Positions 44,321-53,816 of a DNA stretch of 64,000 nucleotides are shown piece by piece (the first letter of the stretch is position 1; each line of letters begins with the position of its first letter). Both the position numbers and the translations under genes were made by a program. The stretch comes from Streptomyces marincola (lineage in GTDB: Bacteria; Actinomycetota; Actinomycetes; Streptomycetales; Streptomycetaceae), in assembly GCF_020410765.1 (NCBI RefSeq), contig NZ_CP084541.1:2475001-2539000 (forward strand). Direction: 5' to 3'. A model generated the notes under the pieces. The model had not been told where the DNA came from and did no database searches. It saw nothing but the letters and a program-made list of their open reading frames with translations.

Positions 44321-45246
44321 CCACTCCCACCAAGACGGCTCCATCGGCAGGACCCGGCCGGGCCACCCCGGCCGGGGAATCGGCGGGCCCGCCCCGGCGG
44401 CCGGTCGTGTCGCGGCTGGCCGCCCTGGCCGCGGGCGGCGGGGTGCGCGTGGTCCTCGTCGTGCTCGCCGTGGTCTGGCTGCTGCCCACCGCCGGCCTGT
44501 TCGCGTCCTCGTTCCGCGACGCGCGGGACATCGCGTCGACCGGTTGGTGGGACGTTCTGACAGACCTCGACCAGTTGACCTGGTCGAACTACGACGCCTT
44601 GCTGTCGAACGACAACTTCACCGGATCGATCTGGACCAGCGTGGCCATCACCGTGCCCTCGACGGTGCTGGTGGTCGTGCTCGGCGCACTGGCCGCCTAC
44701 GCGTTCGCGTGGCTGGACTTCCCCGGCCGCGACTGGTGGTTCATGGTCGTCGTGGCTCTGCTCGTCGTGCCGGTCCAGGTGGCGCTGATCCCGGTGGCGC
44801 GGATGTTCAACACCCTCGGGATCTTCGAGACCAGCCTGGGCGTGGTCGTCTTCCACACGGCGTTCGGGCTGCCGTTCGCGATCTTCCTGCTGCGCAACTT
44901 CTTCGCGGAGATACCCCGCGAGCTGCTTGAGGCGGCGCGGCTGGACGGCGCCGGGGAACTGCGGCTGTTCACCCGGGTCGTGCTGCCGCTCGGCGGGCCC
45001 GCCATCGCCGCGCTGGCCATCTTCCAGTTCATGTGGGTCTGGAACGACATGCTGATCGCGCTGATCTTCGCGGACTCAGGATCGCCGCCGATGACGGTGG
45101 CGCTCCAGCAGGAGATGCGGCAGTTCGGCAGCAACTTCGACGTGCTCGCGCCGGGCGCGTTCCTCACGATGCTCATCCCGCTGGCCATCTTCTTCGCCTT
45201 CCAGCGGCAGTTCGTCTCCGGCGTGATGTCCGGCGCCGTCAAGTGA
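44317..45246 (+). CDS. ABC sugar permease (MalG/UgpE type)
   Basis: A 309-residue second permease with six helices and the EAA loop LLEAARLDGAGELRLFTRVVLP. The GTG start overlaps the preceding stop as GTGA. No ATPase gene follows, as in many Streptomyces sugar importers that share the ATPase MsiK encoded elsewhere (established for several systems; inference here). Confidence 0.9.
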   Translation: MTTPTKTAPSAGPGRATPAGESAGPPRRPVVSRLAALAAGGGVRVVLVVLAVVWLLPTAGLFASSFRDARDIASTGWWDVLTDLDQLTWSNYDALLSNDNFTGSIWTSVAITVPSTVLVVVLGALAAYAFAWLDFPGRDWWFMVVVALLVVPVQVALIPVARMFNTLGIFETSLGVVVFHTAFGLPFAIFLLRNFFAEIPRELLEAARLDGAGELRLFTRVVLPLGGPAIAALAIFQFMWVWNDMLIALIFADSGSPPMTVALQQEMRQFGSNFDVLAPGAFLTMLIPLAIFFAFQRQFVSGVMSGAVK

Positions 45247-45255
45247 CGTCCGGGT

Positions 45256-45293
45256 GAGTGCCCCGGCCGGGCCGCCGCCCGCCCGGGGCACTC
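45256..45293. terminator. bidirectional terminator after the ABC operon
   Basis: A perfect 11-bp stem (45256-45266 with 45283-45293) lies between the convergent permease and methyltransferase stops. Confidence 0.7.
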
Positions 45294-45296
45294 GGC

Positions 45297-46271
45297 CTAC
45301 GCGGGCCGCCGGGCCGTGTGCACGGTGAACGCCGACAGGTAGAACGCGTCCGGGCGCGTGAGGATGCCGAGCGGCGACTCGGGGTCGAGCAGCACGCCGA
45401 GGGCGTCGCGGTCCTCGGCGGAGAGCGGCGCGGCCCCGGACGCGTCCGGCCGGGCCCCGGCCTCGCGCATCCGGGACAGCCGCTCGTGCACGTGGGCCCG
45501 CGCCGCGTCGCCCAGCGGCGCGGGCAGGTCGACCAGGAACGAACGGCTCGCCGCCCCGGAAAGGCCCGCCTGCCGCAGCATCTCCGGCCAGTCCTCGACG
45601 GCCTCGGCGTGGCCGGGCAGGTCGCCGCGCATCGCCGCGAACCACTCCTCCTCCGCCGCGTCGAGCCGGGTCACGAGCCCGGGGCGGCCGACTCCGATGT
45701 CGCGCGGCAGGTACCGCGCCGGCAGCCCGCCCTCGACCACCGCGAGCACGCCGCCGGGGCGCAGCAGTTCGGCGAGACCCGCGAGCGCGGCCCGCTGGTC
45801 CCCCAGGTGGTGCACGAACCGCGCGGACCAGATCAAGTCGGCCGCGCCGAGTTCCCCCAGTGCCTCGGGCAGTTCGGCCCGCCGGGTCACCAGCCGGCCG
45901 GCGACCCCGCGCGCCGCCGCGCCGGCCCGGGCCCGCGCCAGCAGGGCCTCGGTGCCGTCGACGGCCACCACCTCGGCCTCGGGCAGCCGCTCGGCGAACA
46001 GCAGGGCCGCGCTCCCCGGGCCGCTGCCCACGTCGAGCACGCGGCGCGCGCCCGGCACCCGCCCGGCGAGCCAGGAGACGGCCTCGGCCATGGCCCCGGC
46101 CTCCAGGCCGGCCTGCCGCTCCAGCCGGTCCCCCATCGCCTCCCAGTCGATTTCGGTGTCGTGGCCATGGCCGTGGCCGTGCCCATGGCCGTGGCCGTGG
46201 CCGTGCGGGGGGTGCGTGCCCTCGGCGCCGTCCGGGGCGCCGGCGGCGTGACCGTCATGATGCGCGTGCAT
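45297..46271 (-). CDS. class I SAM-dependent methyltransferase with His-rich N-terminus
   Basis: A 324-residue protein. Residues 1-35 are His/Gly-rich with seven HG dipeptides in a row, a likely metal-binding or flexible stretch. The Rossmann methyltransferase domain follows with motif I RVLDVGSGPGSAAL and motif II VVAVDGTEALL. The substrate is unknown. ATG at 46271 has GAGGAG seven bases upstream. It is divergent from an XRE/cupin regulator, a pairing common in Streptomyces where the regulator probably controls the methyltransferase. Confidence 0.88.
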   Translation of the reverse strand: MHAHHDGHAAGAPDGAEGTHPPHGHGHGHGHGHGHGHDTEIDWEAMGDRLERQAGLEAGAMAEAVSWLAGRVPGARRVLDVGSGPGSAALLFAERLPEAEVVAVDGTEALLARARAGAAARGVAGRLVTRRAELPEALGELGAADLIWSARFVHHLGDQRAALAGLAELLRPGGVLAVVEGGLPARYLPRDIGVGRPGLVTRLDAAEEEWFAAMRGDLPGHAEAVEDWPEMLRQAGLSGAASRSFLVDLPAPLGDAARAHVHERLSRMREAGARPDASGAAPLSAEDRDALGVLLDPESPLGILTRPDAFYLSAFTVHTARRPA

Positions 46272-46290
46272 CGGGGTGCTCCTCACCACT

Positions 46291-46320
46291 GCTGTCGGAA
46301 ACTGTCGGGAACAGTCGGAA
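46291..46320. promoter_or_regulatory. three tandem 10-bp repeats in the methyltransferase/XRE promoter region
   Basis: GCTGTCGGAA, ACTGTCGGGA and ACAGTCGGAA follow each other without gap at one-helical-turn spacing, 20-50 bp upstream of the methyltransferase start. An ACTGT-N5-ACAGT dyad overlaps them. They may be the operator of the divergent XRE regulator. Confidence 0.5.
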
Positions 46321-46462
46321 CTGCCTGGTACGTGTCGCGGGTCGTGCGATGCCGTCGGCGGCGCGACGCCGCCGTCGTCGTCATCGTCGGAGCATGCGCC
46401 ACCGCCCGGCCCGGCGGCAACTGCTGTTGCCATTTGCGGGACACGCGGGGTGGAATGGGGGC

Positions 46463-47068
46463 ATGACGAACGAGCGGCCCACGGATATCGGCACGGTCCT
46501 GGCCGGGGTGGGGCCCCGGCTGCGGAGCGCGCGCACGGAGCGCGGCGTGACACTCGCCGCGCTGGCCGAGGTCACCGGCATCTCCAAGAGCACCCTGTCC
46601 CGCCTGGAATCCGGGCAGCGCAAACCCAGCCTCGAACTGCTCCTGCCGATCGCCCAGGCCCACCGGGTCCCGCTGGAGGAGCTGATCGGCGCGCCGGAGA
46701 CGGGCGACCCGCGGGTGCGGATCGCGCCGCGCCGGGTGCACGGCAGGACGATCCTGCCGCTGACCCGCCAGCCCGGCGGCCTCCAGGCGTTCAAGATGAT
46801 CATTCCGCCGGAGCCGGAGTCCAAGGACGCGCCCCCGCACGAGGCCAGGACGCACGAGGGCTACGAGTGGCTGTACGTGCTGGCGGGGCGGCTGCGCCTG
46901 ATCCTCGCCCAGCACGACCTGGTGCTGGGGGCGGGCGAGGCGGCGGAGTTCGACACGAGGCTGCCGCACTGGTTCGGCAGCGCGGACCGCAATCCCGTCG
47001 AGGTGCTCAGCCTGTTCGGCCCGCAGGGCGAACGCATGCACGTCCGCGCCCGCCCGGAGCGCCGCTGA
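46463..47068 (+). CDS. XRE-family regulator with C-terminal cupin domain
   Basis: A 201-residue regulator. The helix-turn-helix is RLRSARTERGVTLAALAEVTG with SKSTLSRLESGQRKPSL (residues 15-65); the cupin domain covers about 100-190 (HEGYEWLYVLAGRLRLIL, LPHWFGSADRNPVEVL). Such proteins sense a small ligand in the cupin. ATG at 46463; divergent from the methyltransferase with three tandem decamers in between. Confidence 0.9.
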   Translation: MTNERPTDIGTVLAGVGPRLRSARTERGVTLAALAEVTGISKSTLSRLESGQRKPSLELLLPIAQAHRVPLEELIGAPETGDPRVRIAPRRVHGRTILPLTRQPGGLQAFKMIIPPEPESKDAPPHEARTHEGYEWLYVLAGRLRLILAQHDLVLGAGEAAEFDTRLPHWFGSADRNPVEVLSLFGPQGERMHVRARPERR

Positions 47069-47086
47069 CCCCCGGCCCGTGACGTT

Positions 47087-47156
47087 CCCGCCGGGCCCGG
47101 CACGCACCGGCGGGGAACGCAGCCGCCGGGACCCGGCGCACGCCGGGCCCGGCGGG
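47087..47156. terminator. long bidirectional hairpin between XRE gene and gdh
   Basis: A perfect 15-bp outer stem (47087-47101 with 47142-47156) encloses a second CCGGCGG/CCGCCGG stem. It lies between two convergent genes. Confidence 0.7.
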
Positions 47157-47165
47157 ACCGCCGGC

Positions 47166-50100
47166 CTACCGGTTGGCGCGCAGCAGTGTGCGCATCGTCC
47201 GCATGGCCACCGACAGGTTCGCCAGGTCGAAGCTGTCGGAGGACTGGATCTCCCGCAACGTGCCCCGCGCGCGGCCGAGCACCGCCGCGTTCCGCCGGGT
47301 CCAGGCCTCGAACCGCTCCTCGGGCGACGCGTCCGCGTCGCCCACCGCCAACACGTCGGCGGTGATCAGCTGGTGCGCCGCGTACAGGTCCTCGCGGATC
47401 GCCGTGCGCGCCATGGACTGCCAGCGGTCGGCGCGCGGCAGCTCGCTGATGCGGTCCTGGAGCCCCGAGATCCCCAGCTCGTCGCTGAGGTGGTAGTACA
47501 CCTCGGCCACGTCGAGCAGCCTGCGCCCCGTGCGGTCGGCGACGGCCACGACGTCGAGCGCGGGGAACACCGCGGAGAACCCGGCGACGCGCTCCGCCGT
47601 GCCCGCGGGCACCCCGCCCCCGGCCAGCTCCTCAAGCAGCTGGGCATGCCACTTCAGGTCCTGCCCGCGCAGCAGCTTCGGCAGCTCGTCCCACACCTGG
47701 CCGACGCGCTCGGCGAACAGGTCGATGGTGTCGGCCAGCTTCAGTGGCTGCGGCCGGTTGTTCAGCAGCCAGCGGGCGCCGCGTTCCACCAGGCGCCGGC
47801 TGTGCAGCCTGACCCGGGTCAGCAGGGCCGCGTCCACCTGGTTGTCCAGACCCTCGACCGTGTCCCAGATGCCGGACAGGCCGAAGATCGCGCGGGCGGC
47901 CGTGTGGGCCCGCACGATCTCCTCGGTCGAGGCGCCCGACTCCTCCTGCATCCGGTGCACGAACGACGAACCGCCCACGTTCACCGTGTCGTTGACCAGC
48001 AGCGTCGTGATGATCTCCCGGCGCAGCGCGTGGCCGTCGACGCGGTCGGCGAATCGTTCGTTCAGCTCGGCGGGGAAGTAGGCCGTCAGCAGCCGCCCGA
48101 CGTAGGGGTCGTCCGCCAGGTCCGTCCCCGCGAGCTCGGCGGTGATGGACAGCTTGGCGTAGGCGAGCAGCACGGCCAGCTCCGGCTCGGTCAGGCCGCG
48201 CCCGGCCGCCCTGCGCTCGCGGAACTCGTCGTCGTCGGGCAGGAACTCCAGCTCGCGGTCCAGCCTGCCGTCCTCGCCGAGCTTGCGGATGAAACGCTGG
48301 TGGGCGAGGACGAGTCCGGGCGCGGTGGCGGCGCCGTTGGCCAGGGCGACGTTCTGCGCGTAGTTGTTGCGCAGGACCAGGGCGCCGACCTCGTCCGTCA
48401 TGCGGGCGAGCAGGCCGTTGCGCTGCTTGACGGTCAGGTCGCCGTTGGCGACCACGGAGTTCAGCAGGATCTTGATGTTCACCTCGTGGTCGGAGGTGTC
48501 GACGCCGGCGCTGTTGTCGATGGCGTCGGTGTTGCACCGGCCGCCGGCCAGCGCGTACTCGATGCGACCGCGCTGGGTGAGGCCCAGGTTGCCGCCCTCG
48601 CCGACGACCTTGGCCCGCAGGTCGCGGCCGTTGACGCGGATCGCGTCGTTGGCCTTGTCCCCCGCGTCGGCGTGCGACTCGGCCGACGCCTTGACGTACG
48701 TGCCGATGCCCCCGTTCCACAGCAGGTCGACCGGCGCGGTGAGGATCGCGCGCATCAGCTCGTGCGGCGTCACCGCCGTGGCCCGGCCCTCGATGCCGAG
48801 CGCGGCGCGGACCTGCGGGGTGAGCGGGATGGACTTCGCGCTCCGCGGGTGGATGCCGCCGCCCTTGGAGAGCAGCCGCGCGTCGTAGTCGGCCCACGAG
48901 GAGCGCGGCAGCTCGAACAGCCGCCGGCGCTCGGCGAAGGAGACGGCGGCGTCCGGTTCCGGGTCGAGGAAGATGTGCCGGTGGTCGAAGGCCGCGACCA
49001 GGCGGATGTGCTCGGACAGCAGCATCCCGTTGCCGAACACGTCACCCGACATGTCGCCGATGCCGGCGACGGTGAAGTCCTCGCGCTGCGTGTCGTGGCC
49101 CAGCTCGCGGAAGTGCCGCTTGACGGACTCCCACGCGCCGCGCGCGGTGATGCCCATGCCCTTGTGGTCGTAGCCGGCGGAGCCGCCGGAGGCGAACGCG
49201 TCGCCCAGCCAGAACCCGTAGGAGACGGCCACCTCGTTGGCGATGTCGGAGAACGTGGCGGTGCCCTTGTCGGCGGCCACCACCAGGTAGGTGTCGTCCC
49301 CGTCGTGCCGCACCACGTCGTCGGGCGGCACCACCTGGCCGTCCACCAGGTTGTCGGTGATGTCGAGCAGCCCGGAGATGAACGTGCGGTAGCAGGCGAT
49401 GCCCTCGGCCAGCCACGCGTCGCGGTCGGTGCCGGGGGCGGGCAGCCGTTTGCCGACGAACCCGCCCTTGGCGCCGACGGGCACGATCACCGTGTTCTTG
49501 ACCTCCTGGGCCTTGACCAGGCCCAGGATCTCCGTGCGGAAGTCCTCGCGGCGGTCGGACCAGCGCAGCCCGCCGCGGGCGACCTTGCCGAACCGCAGGT
49601 GCACGCCCTCGACGCGCGGCGAGTACACCCAGATCTCGAACGCCGGCCTCGGCTCGGGCAGTTCGGGGATGGCCTTCGGTTCGAGCTTGAGCGACAGGTA
49701 GCCGTGCGGGCGGCCGGCGCTGTCGGACTGGAAGTAGTTGGTGCGCAGGGTGGCCTTGATGACGGTGAGGAAGGCCCGCAGGACGCGGTCCTCGTCCAGG
49801 TTCGCCACGTGTTCGAGCGCGCCGTCCAGCTCTTCGAGCAGGCCGTCGGTCAGCTCGCGGCCCGCGCCCTGCCGCTGCGGCGAGAGCCTGGCCTCGAACA
49901 GGCTCACCAGCAGCCGCGTGGTGTGCGTGTTCTTCCTGAGGGTGGCCTCCATCGTCTCCTGGTTGAACCGGGCGCCGGCCTGCCACAGGTACTTGGCGTA
50001 GGCGCGCAGCACCGTGGCCTGCCGCCAGGTGAGTCCCGCGGACAGCACCAGCGCGTTGAACCCGTCGTTCTCGGCGGCGCCCGTCCAGGCGGCCGAGAAC

Positions 50101-52130
50101 GCCTCCTGGATGCGTTCGCGCGCGTCGCCGCCGAGCCCGCCGGCCAGCGGCTCGGGAACGCGGAGCCCGAAGTCGTAGATCCACGCGGGCGCCGCGCCGG
50201 CCGGGCGCAGCTCGTAGGGCCGTTCGTCGACGACCTCGACGCCCATGCACTGGAGCACGGGCAGCACCGCGGAGAGCGAGACGGGCGACCCGGTGCGGTA
50301 GATCTTGAACCGCCGCTCGCCCGGACCCGCGTTCACCGGCTCGTAGAGGCTGAGCGCGAAGTCGCCCTCCGCGTCGGTGCGCAGCGCGGTCACGTACTGC
50401 ACGTCGGCGACGGCCGCGCGCGGCGTGAAGTCCGCCTTGTACCCCTCGGGGAACGCCTCGTGGAACCGCCGGCCCAGCTCCGCGGCCTGCTCCTCGCCGC
50501 ACTCGGCGACCAGCGCGTCGGTGAACGCGTCGTTCCAGCTGCGGGACGCCTCGGCCAGCCGGGCCTCGATGCGGTCGACGTCGGCGTCGGTGGGCGCGGG
50601 CAGCTCCGTGCCGGGCTCCACCCGGATCACGAAGTGCAGCCGGGACAGCACGCCCTCGGTGTTCCACGCGGTGAAGTCGACGCTGGTGCCGTCGAGCTCC
50701 TCCATCAGGATGCCGGTCAGCCGCAGTCGCACCGACGTGGTGTAGCGGTCGCGCGGCAGGTAGACGAGCGCCGAGTAGTAGCGGCCGTACTCCTCCTGCC
50801 GCAGGAACAGCCGCAGCCGGCGCCGCTCCTGGAGGTGCAGCACCGCGGTGGCGATGCTGCGCAGCGTCGGCACCGGTGTCTGGAACAGCTCGTCGCGCGG
50901 GTAGGTCTCCAGGATCTGGAGCAGGTCGCGCCCGCTGTGGCTGTCGGGCGCGAAGCCCGCCGCGGCCAGCACCTCGGCGACGGCCCGGCGGATGACGGGG
51001 ATGCCCCGCACCGAGCCGGTGTACGCGGCGGCGGAGAACAGCCCGAGGAACCGGCGTTCGCCCACGACCCGGCCCTCGGCGTCGAACCGCTTGACGCCGA
51101 TGTAGTCCAGGTAGGACCTGCGGTGCACGGTGGCGCGGCTGTTGGCCTTGGTGAGCACGAGCAGGCGCGGCTCGCGCGCCTTGGCGCGGGCGGAGGGGGC
51201 CAGGCGGCCGAACGCCGCGGAGGCGGCCGGGTCGTCGGTGTCCCCCTCGGGCCTGGGGTCGGAGCGCAGGATGCCGAGACCGGTGCCCGGCACGGCGCGC
51301 AGCGTGTCGCCCTCGCCGCCGTTGTCCTCGCGGGCCAGCTCGTACTCGCGGTAGCCGAGGAACGTGAAGTGGTCGTCGGCGAGCCACCGCAGCAGCTCCC
51401 CCGCCTCCTCGATCTCCTCGCGCCGCATGCGCTCGGGCAGCGGCTCGCCGGGCAGGTCGCCCGCGATGCGCAGCGCCGTGCCGCGCATCTTCTGCCAGTC
51501 CTCGACGGCCTCGCGGACATCGCCGAGGACGCGCCGCAGGTCGGCCTCGATCTGCAGCAGGTCCTCGCGGTCGGTCTCGCGGTCGATCTCGACGTGGATC
51601 CAGCTCTCGACGACCGCGTCGTCCGGCAGGTCCTCGGGCTCGTGCGTGGTGGCCGTGGGGCCGAACGGGTCGCGGCCGGCGTCGAGGACCTCGACGAGGC
51701 GTCCCGTGACGTCGCGCCGCACGATGATCTGCGGGTGGATGACGAGGTGGATGCCGCGCCCCTGCCGGGACAGCTCACCGGTGACGGAGTCGACGAGGAA
51801 CGGCATGTCGTCGGTGATCACCTCGACCACCGTGTGGCTGCACGCCCAGCCGAACTCCTCGACGGTCGGGGTCAGTACGCGGACCGCGGCCGTGCCCTGC
51901 GGTCGTTTGGCGGCGAGCCGGTGGTGCGCCATCGCGGCGCCGTAGATGTCCACCGGGTCCCTGCCGTCGAGATCCTCCAACGGCACGTAGAGGTAGTAGC
52001 GCTCCAGGTAGGCCCGGACCGCCGAGGCGTCCATGCCGTGCCCGGGCGGTCCTCCCACCGTGCTCTGCTCCGCCACGTGGGCGGCCCGTGTCAGTAGTTC
52101 GGACTTGGCCTCATCCGGCTTGCTGTGCAT
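47166..52130 (-). CDS. NAD-specific glutamate dehydrogenase, large (L_180) type
   Basis: A 1654-residue enzyme catalysing oxidative deamination of glutamate to 2-oxoglutarate with NAD. The long N-terminal region (about 1-720) contains ACT-like regulatory modules; the catalytic part around residues 830-1300 has VGAKGGFVGKRLP with the substrate lysine, GLRWSDRREDFRTEILGLVKAQ and the Rossmann-type GNGMLLSEHIRLVAAFDHRH; the C-terminal 300 residues are helical. The length matches the 180-kDa class first described in Streptomyces clavuligerus. ATG at 52130 follows AGGGGAC. It is monocistronic. Confidence 0.96.
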   Translation of the reverse strand: MHSKPDEAKSELLTRAAHVAEQSTVGGPPGHGMDASAVRAYLERYYLYVPLEDLDGRDPVDIYGAAMAHHRLAAKRPQGTAAVRVLTPTVEEFGWACSHTVVEVITDDMPFLVDSVTGELSRQGRGIHLVIHPQIIVRRDVTGRLVEVLDAGRDPFGPTATTHEPEDLPDDAVVESWIHVEIDRETDREDLLQIEADLRRVLGDVREAVEDWQKMRGTALRIAGDLPGEPLPERMRREEIEEAGELLRWLADDHFTFLGYREYELAREDNGGEGDTLRAVPGTGLGILRSDPRPEGDTDDPAASAAFGRLAPSARAKAREPRLLVLTKANSRATVHRRSYLDYIGVKRFDAEGRVVGERRFLGLFSAAAYTGSVRGIPVIRRAVAEVLAAAGFAPDSHSGRDLLQILETYPRDELFQTPVPTLRSIATAVLHLQERRRLRLFLRQEEYGRYYSALVYLPRDRYTTSVRLRLTGILMEELDGTSVDFTAWNTEGVLSRLHFVIRVEPGTELPAPTDADVDRIEARLAEASRSWNDAFTDALVAECGEEQAAELGRRFHEAFPEGYKADFTPRAAVADVQYVTALRTDAEGDFALSLYEPVNAGPGERRFKIYRTGSPVSLSAVLPVLQCMGVEVVDERPYELRPAGAAPAWIYDFGLRVPEPLAGGLGGDARERIQEAFSAAWTGAAENDGFNALVLSAGLTWRQATVLRAYAKYLWQAGARFNQETMEATLRKNTHTTRLLVSLFEARLSPQRQGAGRELTDGLLEELDGALEHVANLDEDRVLRAFLTVIKATLRTNYFQSDSAGRPHGYLSLKLEPKAIPELPEPRPAFEIWVYSPRVEGVHLRFGKVARGGLRWSDRREDFRTEILGLVKAQEVKNTVIVPVGAKGGFVGKRLPAPGTDRDAWLAEGIACYRTFISGLLDITDNLVDGQVVPPDDVVRHDGDDTYLVVAADKGTATFSDIANEVAVSYGFWLGDAFASGGSAGYDHKGMGITARGAWESVKRHFRELGHDTQREDFTVAGIGDMSGDVFGNGMLLSEHIRLVAAFDHRHIFLDPEPDAAVSFAERRRLFELPRSSWADYDARLLSKGGGIHPRSAKSIPLTPQVRAALGIEGRATAVTPHELMRAILTAPVDLLWNGGIGTYVKASAESHADAGDKANDAIRVNGRDLRAKVVGEGGNLGLTQRGRIEYALAGGRCNTDAIDNSAGVDTSDHEVNIKILLNSVVANGDLTVKQRNGLLARMTDEVGALVLRNNYAQNVALANGAATAPGLVLAHQRFIRKLGEDGRLDRELEFLPDDDEFRERRAAGRGLTEPELAVLLAYAKLSITAELAGTDLADDPYVGRLLTAYFPAELNERFADRVDGHALRREIITTLLVNDTVNVGGSSFVHRMQEESGASTEEIVRAHTAARAIFGLSGIWDTVEGLDNQVDAALLTRVRLHSRRLVERGARWLLNNRPQPLKLADTIDLFAERVGQVWDELPKLLRGQDLKWHAQLLEELAGGGVPAGTAERVAGFSAVFPALDVVAVADRTGRRLLDVAEVYYHLSDELGISGLQDRISELPRADRWQSMARTAIREDLYAAHQLITADVLAVGDADASPEERFEAWTRRNAAVLGRARGTLREIQSSDSFDLANLSVAMRTMRTLLRANR

Positions 52131-52399
52131 GTCCCCTGGCTCCTGTGTCGCGCGCCGTTGCGTGACGTCGAGAAACGGTCACCGGGCCGCACCGGCGGTG
52201 GGCCGGTCGCGCCCGGCTGGACGGACCAGTGGCGTGGCCGGCCCGGAAGGCACCGGCTCCACAGCGGAGGCGGCGCTGCCTCCGGCCTTCTCCGCGGCCG
52301 GTATCGCACTGATCACGAGGCAAGGCTACCCGCGGCGTTTGTCCTCGGGGTCATCACCAGATGAAAAACGGACTGTCCGCTCGCCCCGGTCACCACCGC

Positions 52400-53125
52400 T
52401 CACCGCGCGTCGTCCGGCGGCTCCGCGCGGCTCCCGGCGGCCGCCCCCGGCGTGCTGTCCGGCGCGAGCGCCCCCGCCAGCTCCGCGGCCACGGCGACGG
52501 CCTCCGCGAGCGTGTCGACCACCGGCACACCCGCCGTGAGCAGGCTGCGCCTGCTGTGCGAACCGCCGGTGTACAGCACCGCGCGCGCCCCGGCGTGCGC
52601 CGCGGCGACCGCGTCGTCGACCGCGTCCCCGATCACGATCACGCGCTCGCGGTCGACACCGGGCAACGCGGCGAGGTGCCTGGCCATCTGCTCCGCCTTG
52701 CCGGTGACGATGCTGTCGCCCGTGTTGCCGTCGATCCGCAGGAACCGGGCGTGGATGCCCAGGCGCGTCACCCAGGGCAGCAGCCGCTCGTGCGGCGCGA
52801 GGGAGCACACCGACTGCGTGCGCCCCGCGGCCTGCCAGTCCGCGAGCAGCCCCGCCGCGCCGTCCGCGAGCGCCGCCGTGTCCGCCCGCGCGAAGTAGTG
52901 CCGGTGGAACGTGCTGTCCATGACGACCCACTCCTCGTCGGTGGGCAGCCGCCCCAGCAGCCGCTCGTAGAAGCGGGGTATCGGCACGCAGTACAGGTCC
53001 CGGTACCGCTCCAGCGTGATCGCCGGCATGCCGATCTCGGCGAACGAGGCGTTGGTGGCCTCGATCACCACGTCGATGTCGTGCAGCAGGGTCCCGTTCC
53101 AGTCCCAGACGATGTGCGCGCCCAT
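52400..53125 (-). CDS. HAD family hydrolase
   Basis: A 241-residue phosphatase-like protein. Motif I is VWDWNGTLLHD with Asp8 as nucleophile; the residue two positions later is Asn10 instead of the usual Asp, as in a known DxN subgroup. Motif III Lys is in IVTGKAEQM and motif IV is VIGDAVDDAVAA. The ATG at 53125 gives the standard short N-terminus. Substrate unknown. Confidence 0.85.
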   Translation of the reverse strand: MGAHIVWDWNGTLLHDIDVVIEATNASFAEIGMPAITLERYRDLYCVPIPRFYERLLGRLPTDEEWVVMDSTFHRHYFARADTAALADGAAGLLADWQAAGRTQSVCSLAPHERLLPWVTRLGIHARFLRIDGNTGDSIVTGKAEQMARHLAALPGVDRERVIVIGDAVDDAVAAAHAGARAVLYTGGSHSRRSLLTAGVPVVDTLAEAVAVAAELAGALAPDSTPGAAAGSRAEPPDDAR

Positions 53126-53159
53126 AAGCAGAACGGTACGCGCCGCCGCCGACAACGGC

Positions 53160-53663
53160 TCAGACCAGGCCGTCGATCTCCTGCACGCCATACCAGAGGA
53201 GTTCGTGGTCGGCCGCGCCGTCCACCGTGAACCGGGCGTCGTCGTCCCCGAGGTCGGCCGCGCCGACCGCCGCCGCGGCGGCGGCGATGTCCTCGCCGGC
53301 GTCCGCGGCGTCGACGTGCACCGCCGCGAGCGCGGCGAGCGGGATCACCTCGTCGATCCGCACCTCGCCCAGCGCCTCGGGCTCAAGGGCGCGGTCCGGG
53401 TCGGCCACCGCGGCCCGGTCGGGCACGTCGGCGGCGACGACGACGCGGCGCCTGTCGACCTCGGGAGCCATGGCCAGCAGGCGCAACGAGGCCTGGGCGG
53501 CGCGGCTGAGCGCCGCGTACTCCAGCTCCTCCTCGTTCCCGGAGAGGTACCACTCGCGCAGCGCCGGTGTGACCGCGTAGGCCGTGACCGGGGAAGGGCC
53601 GATCCCGCCGTCCTCGCGCACCCGGGCGAGCAGGGGGAGGGTGAGAGGAACGTAGACGCGCAT
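53160..53663 (-). CDS. DUF6912 family protein
   Basis: A 167-residue actinobacterial protein that begins MRVYVPLTLPLL, typical of this uncharacterised family. No catalytic motif was seen. The ATG at 53663 is chosen over an upstream start that adds a low-complexity basic stretch. It is 34 bp before the HAD gene on the same strand, probably one operon. Confidence 0.75.
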   Translation of the reverse strand: MRVYVPLTLPLLARVREDGGIGPSPVTAYAVTPALREWYLSGNEEELEYAALSRAAQASLRLLAMAPEVDRRRVVVAADVPDRAAVADPDRALEPEALGEVRIDEVIPLAALAAVHVDAADAGEDIAAAAAAVGAADLGDDDARFTVDGAADHELLWYGVQEIDGLV

Positions 53664-53816
53664 GAACTGCCGCTTTCTGCCCGACTTTCCGCCCGGCTTC
53701 GTTCCGGTGCCGGAGCTGGCCCACCCTACCAGGCGCCTCACCCTTGCCTCTCCGTAGCAGGATGATTACAATCCGCGCTAGTTACTGATGAGTAGCTTCT
53801 AGTCGGGGTGGGAGAC

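Noticed and set aside
46190..46270. Hexameric DNA repeat as a regulatory element
   Set aside because: The GGCCGTGGCCAT-like repetition simply encodes the HG run at the start of the methyltransferase.
52160..52185. GlnR-like box GTGAC...GAAAC upstream of NAD-glutamate dehydrogenase
   Set aside because: The half-sites are separated by five bases, not six, and no second pair follows, so it does not fit the known spacing.
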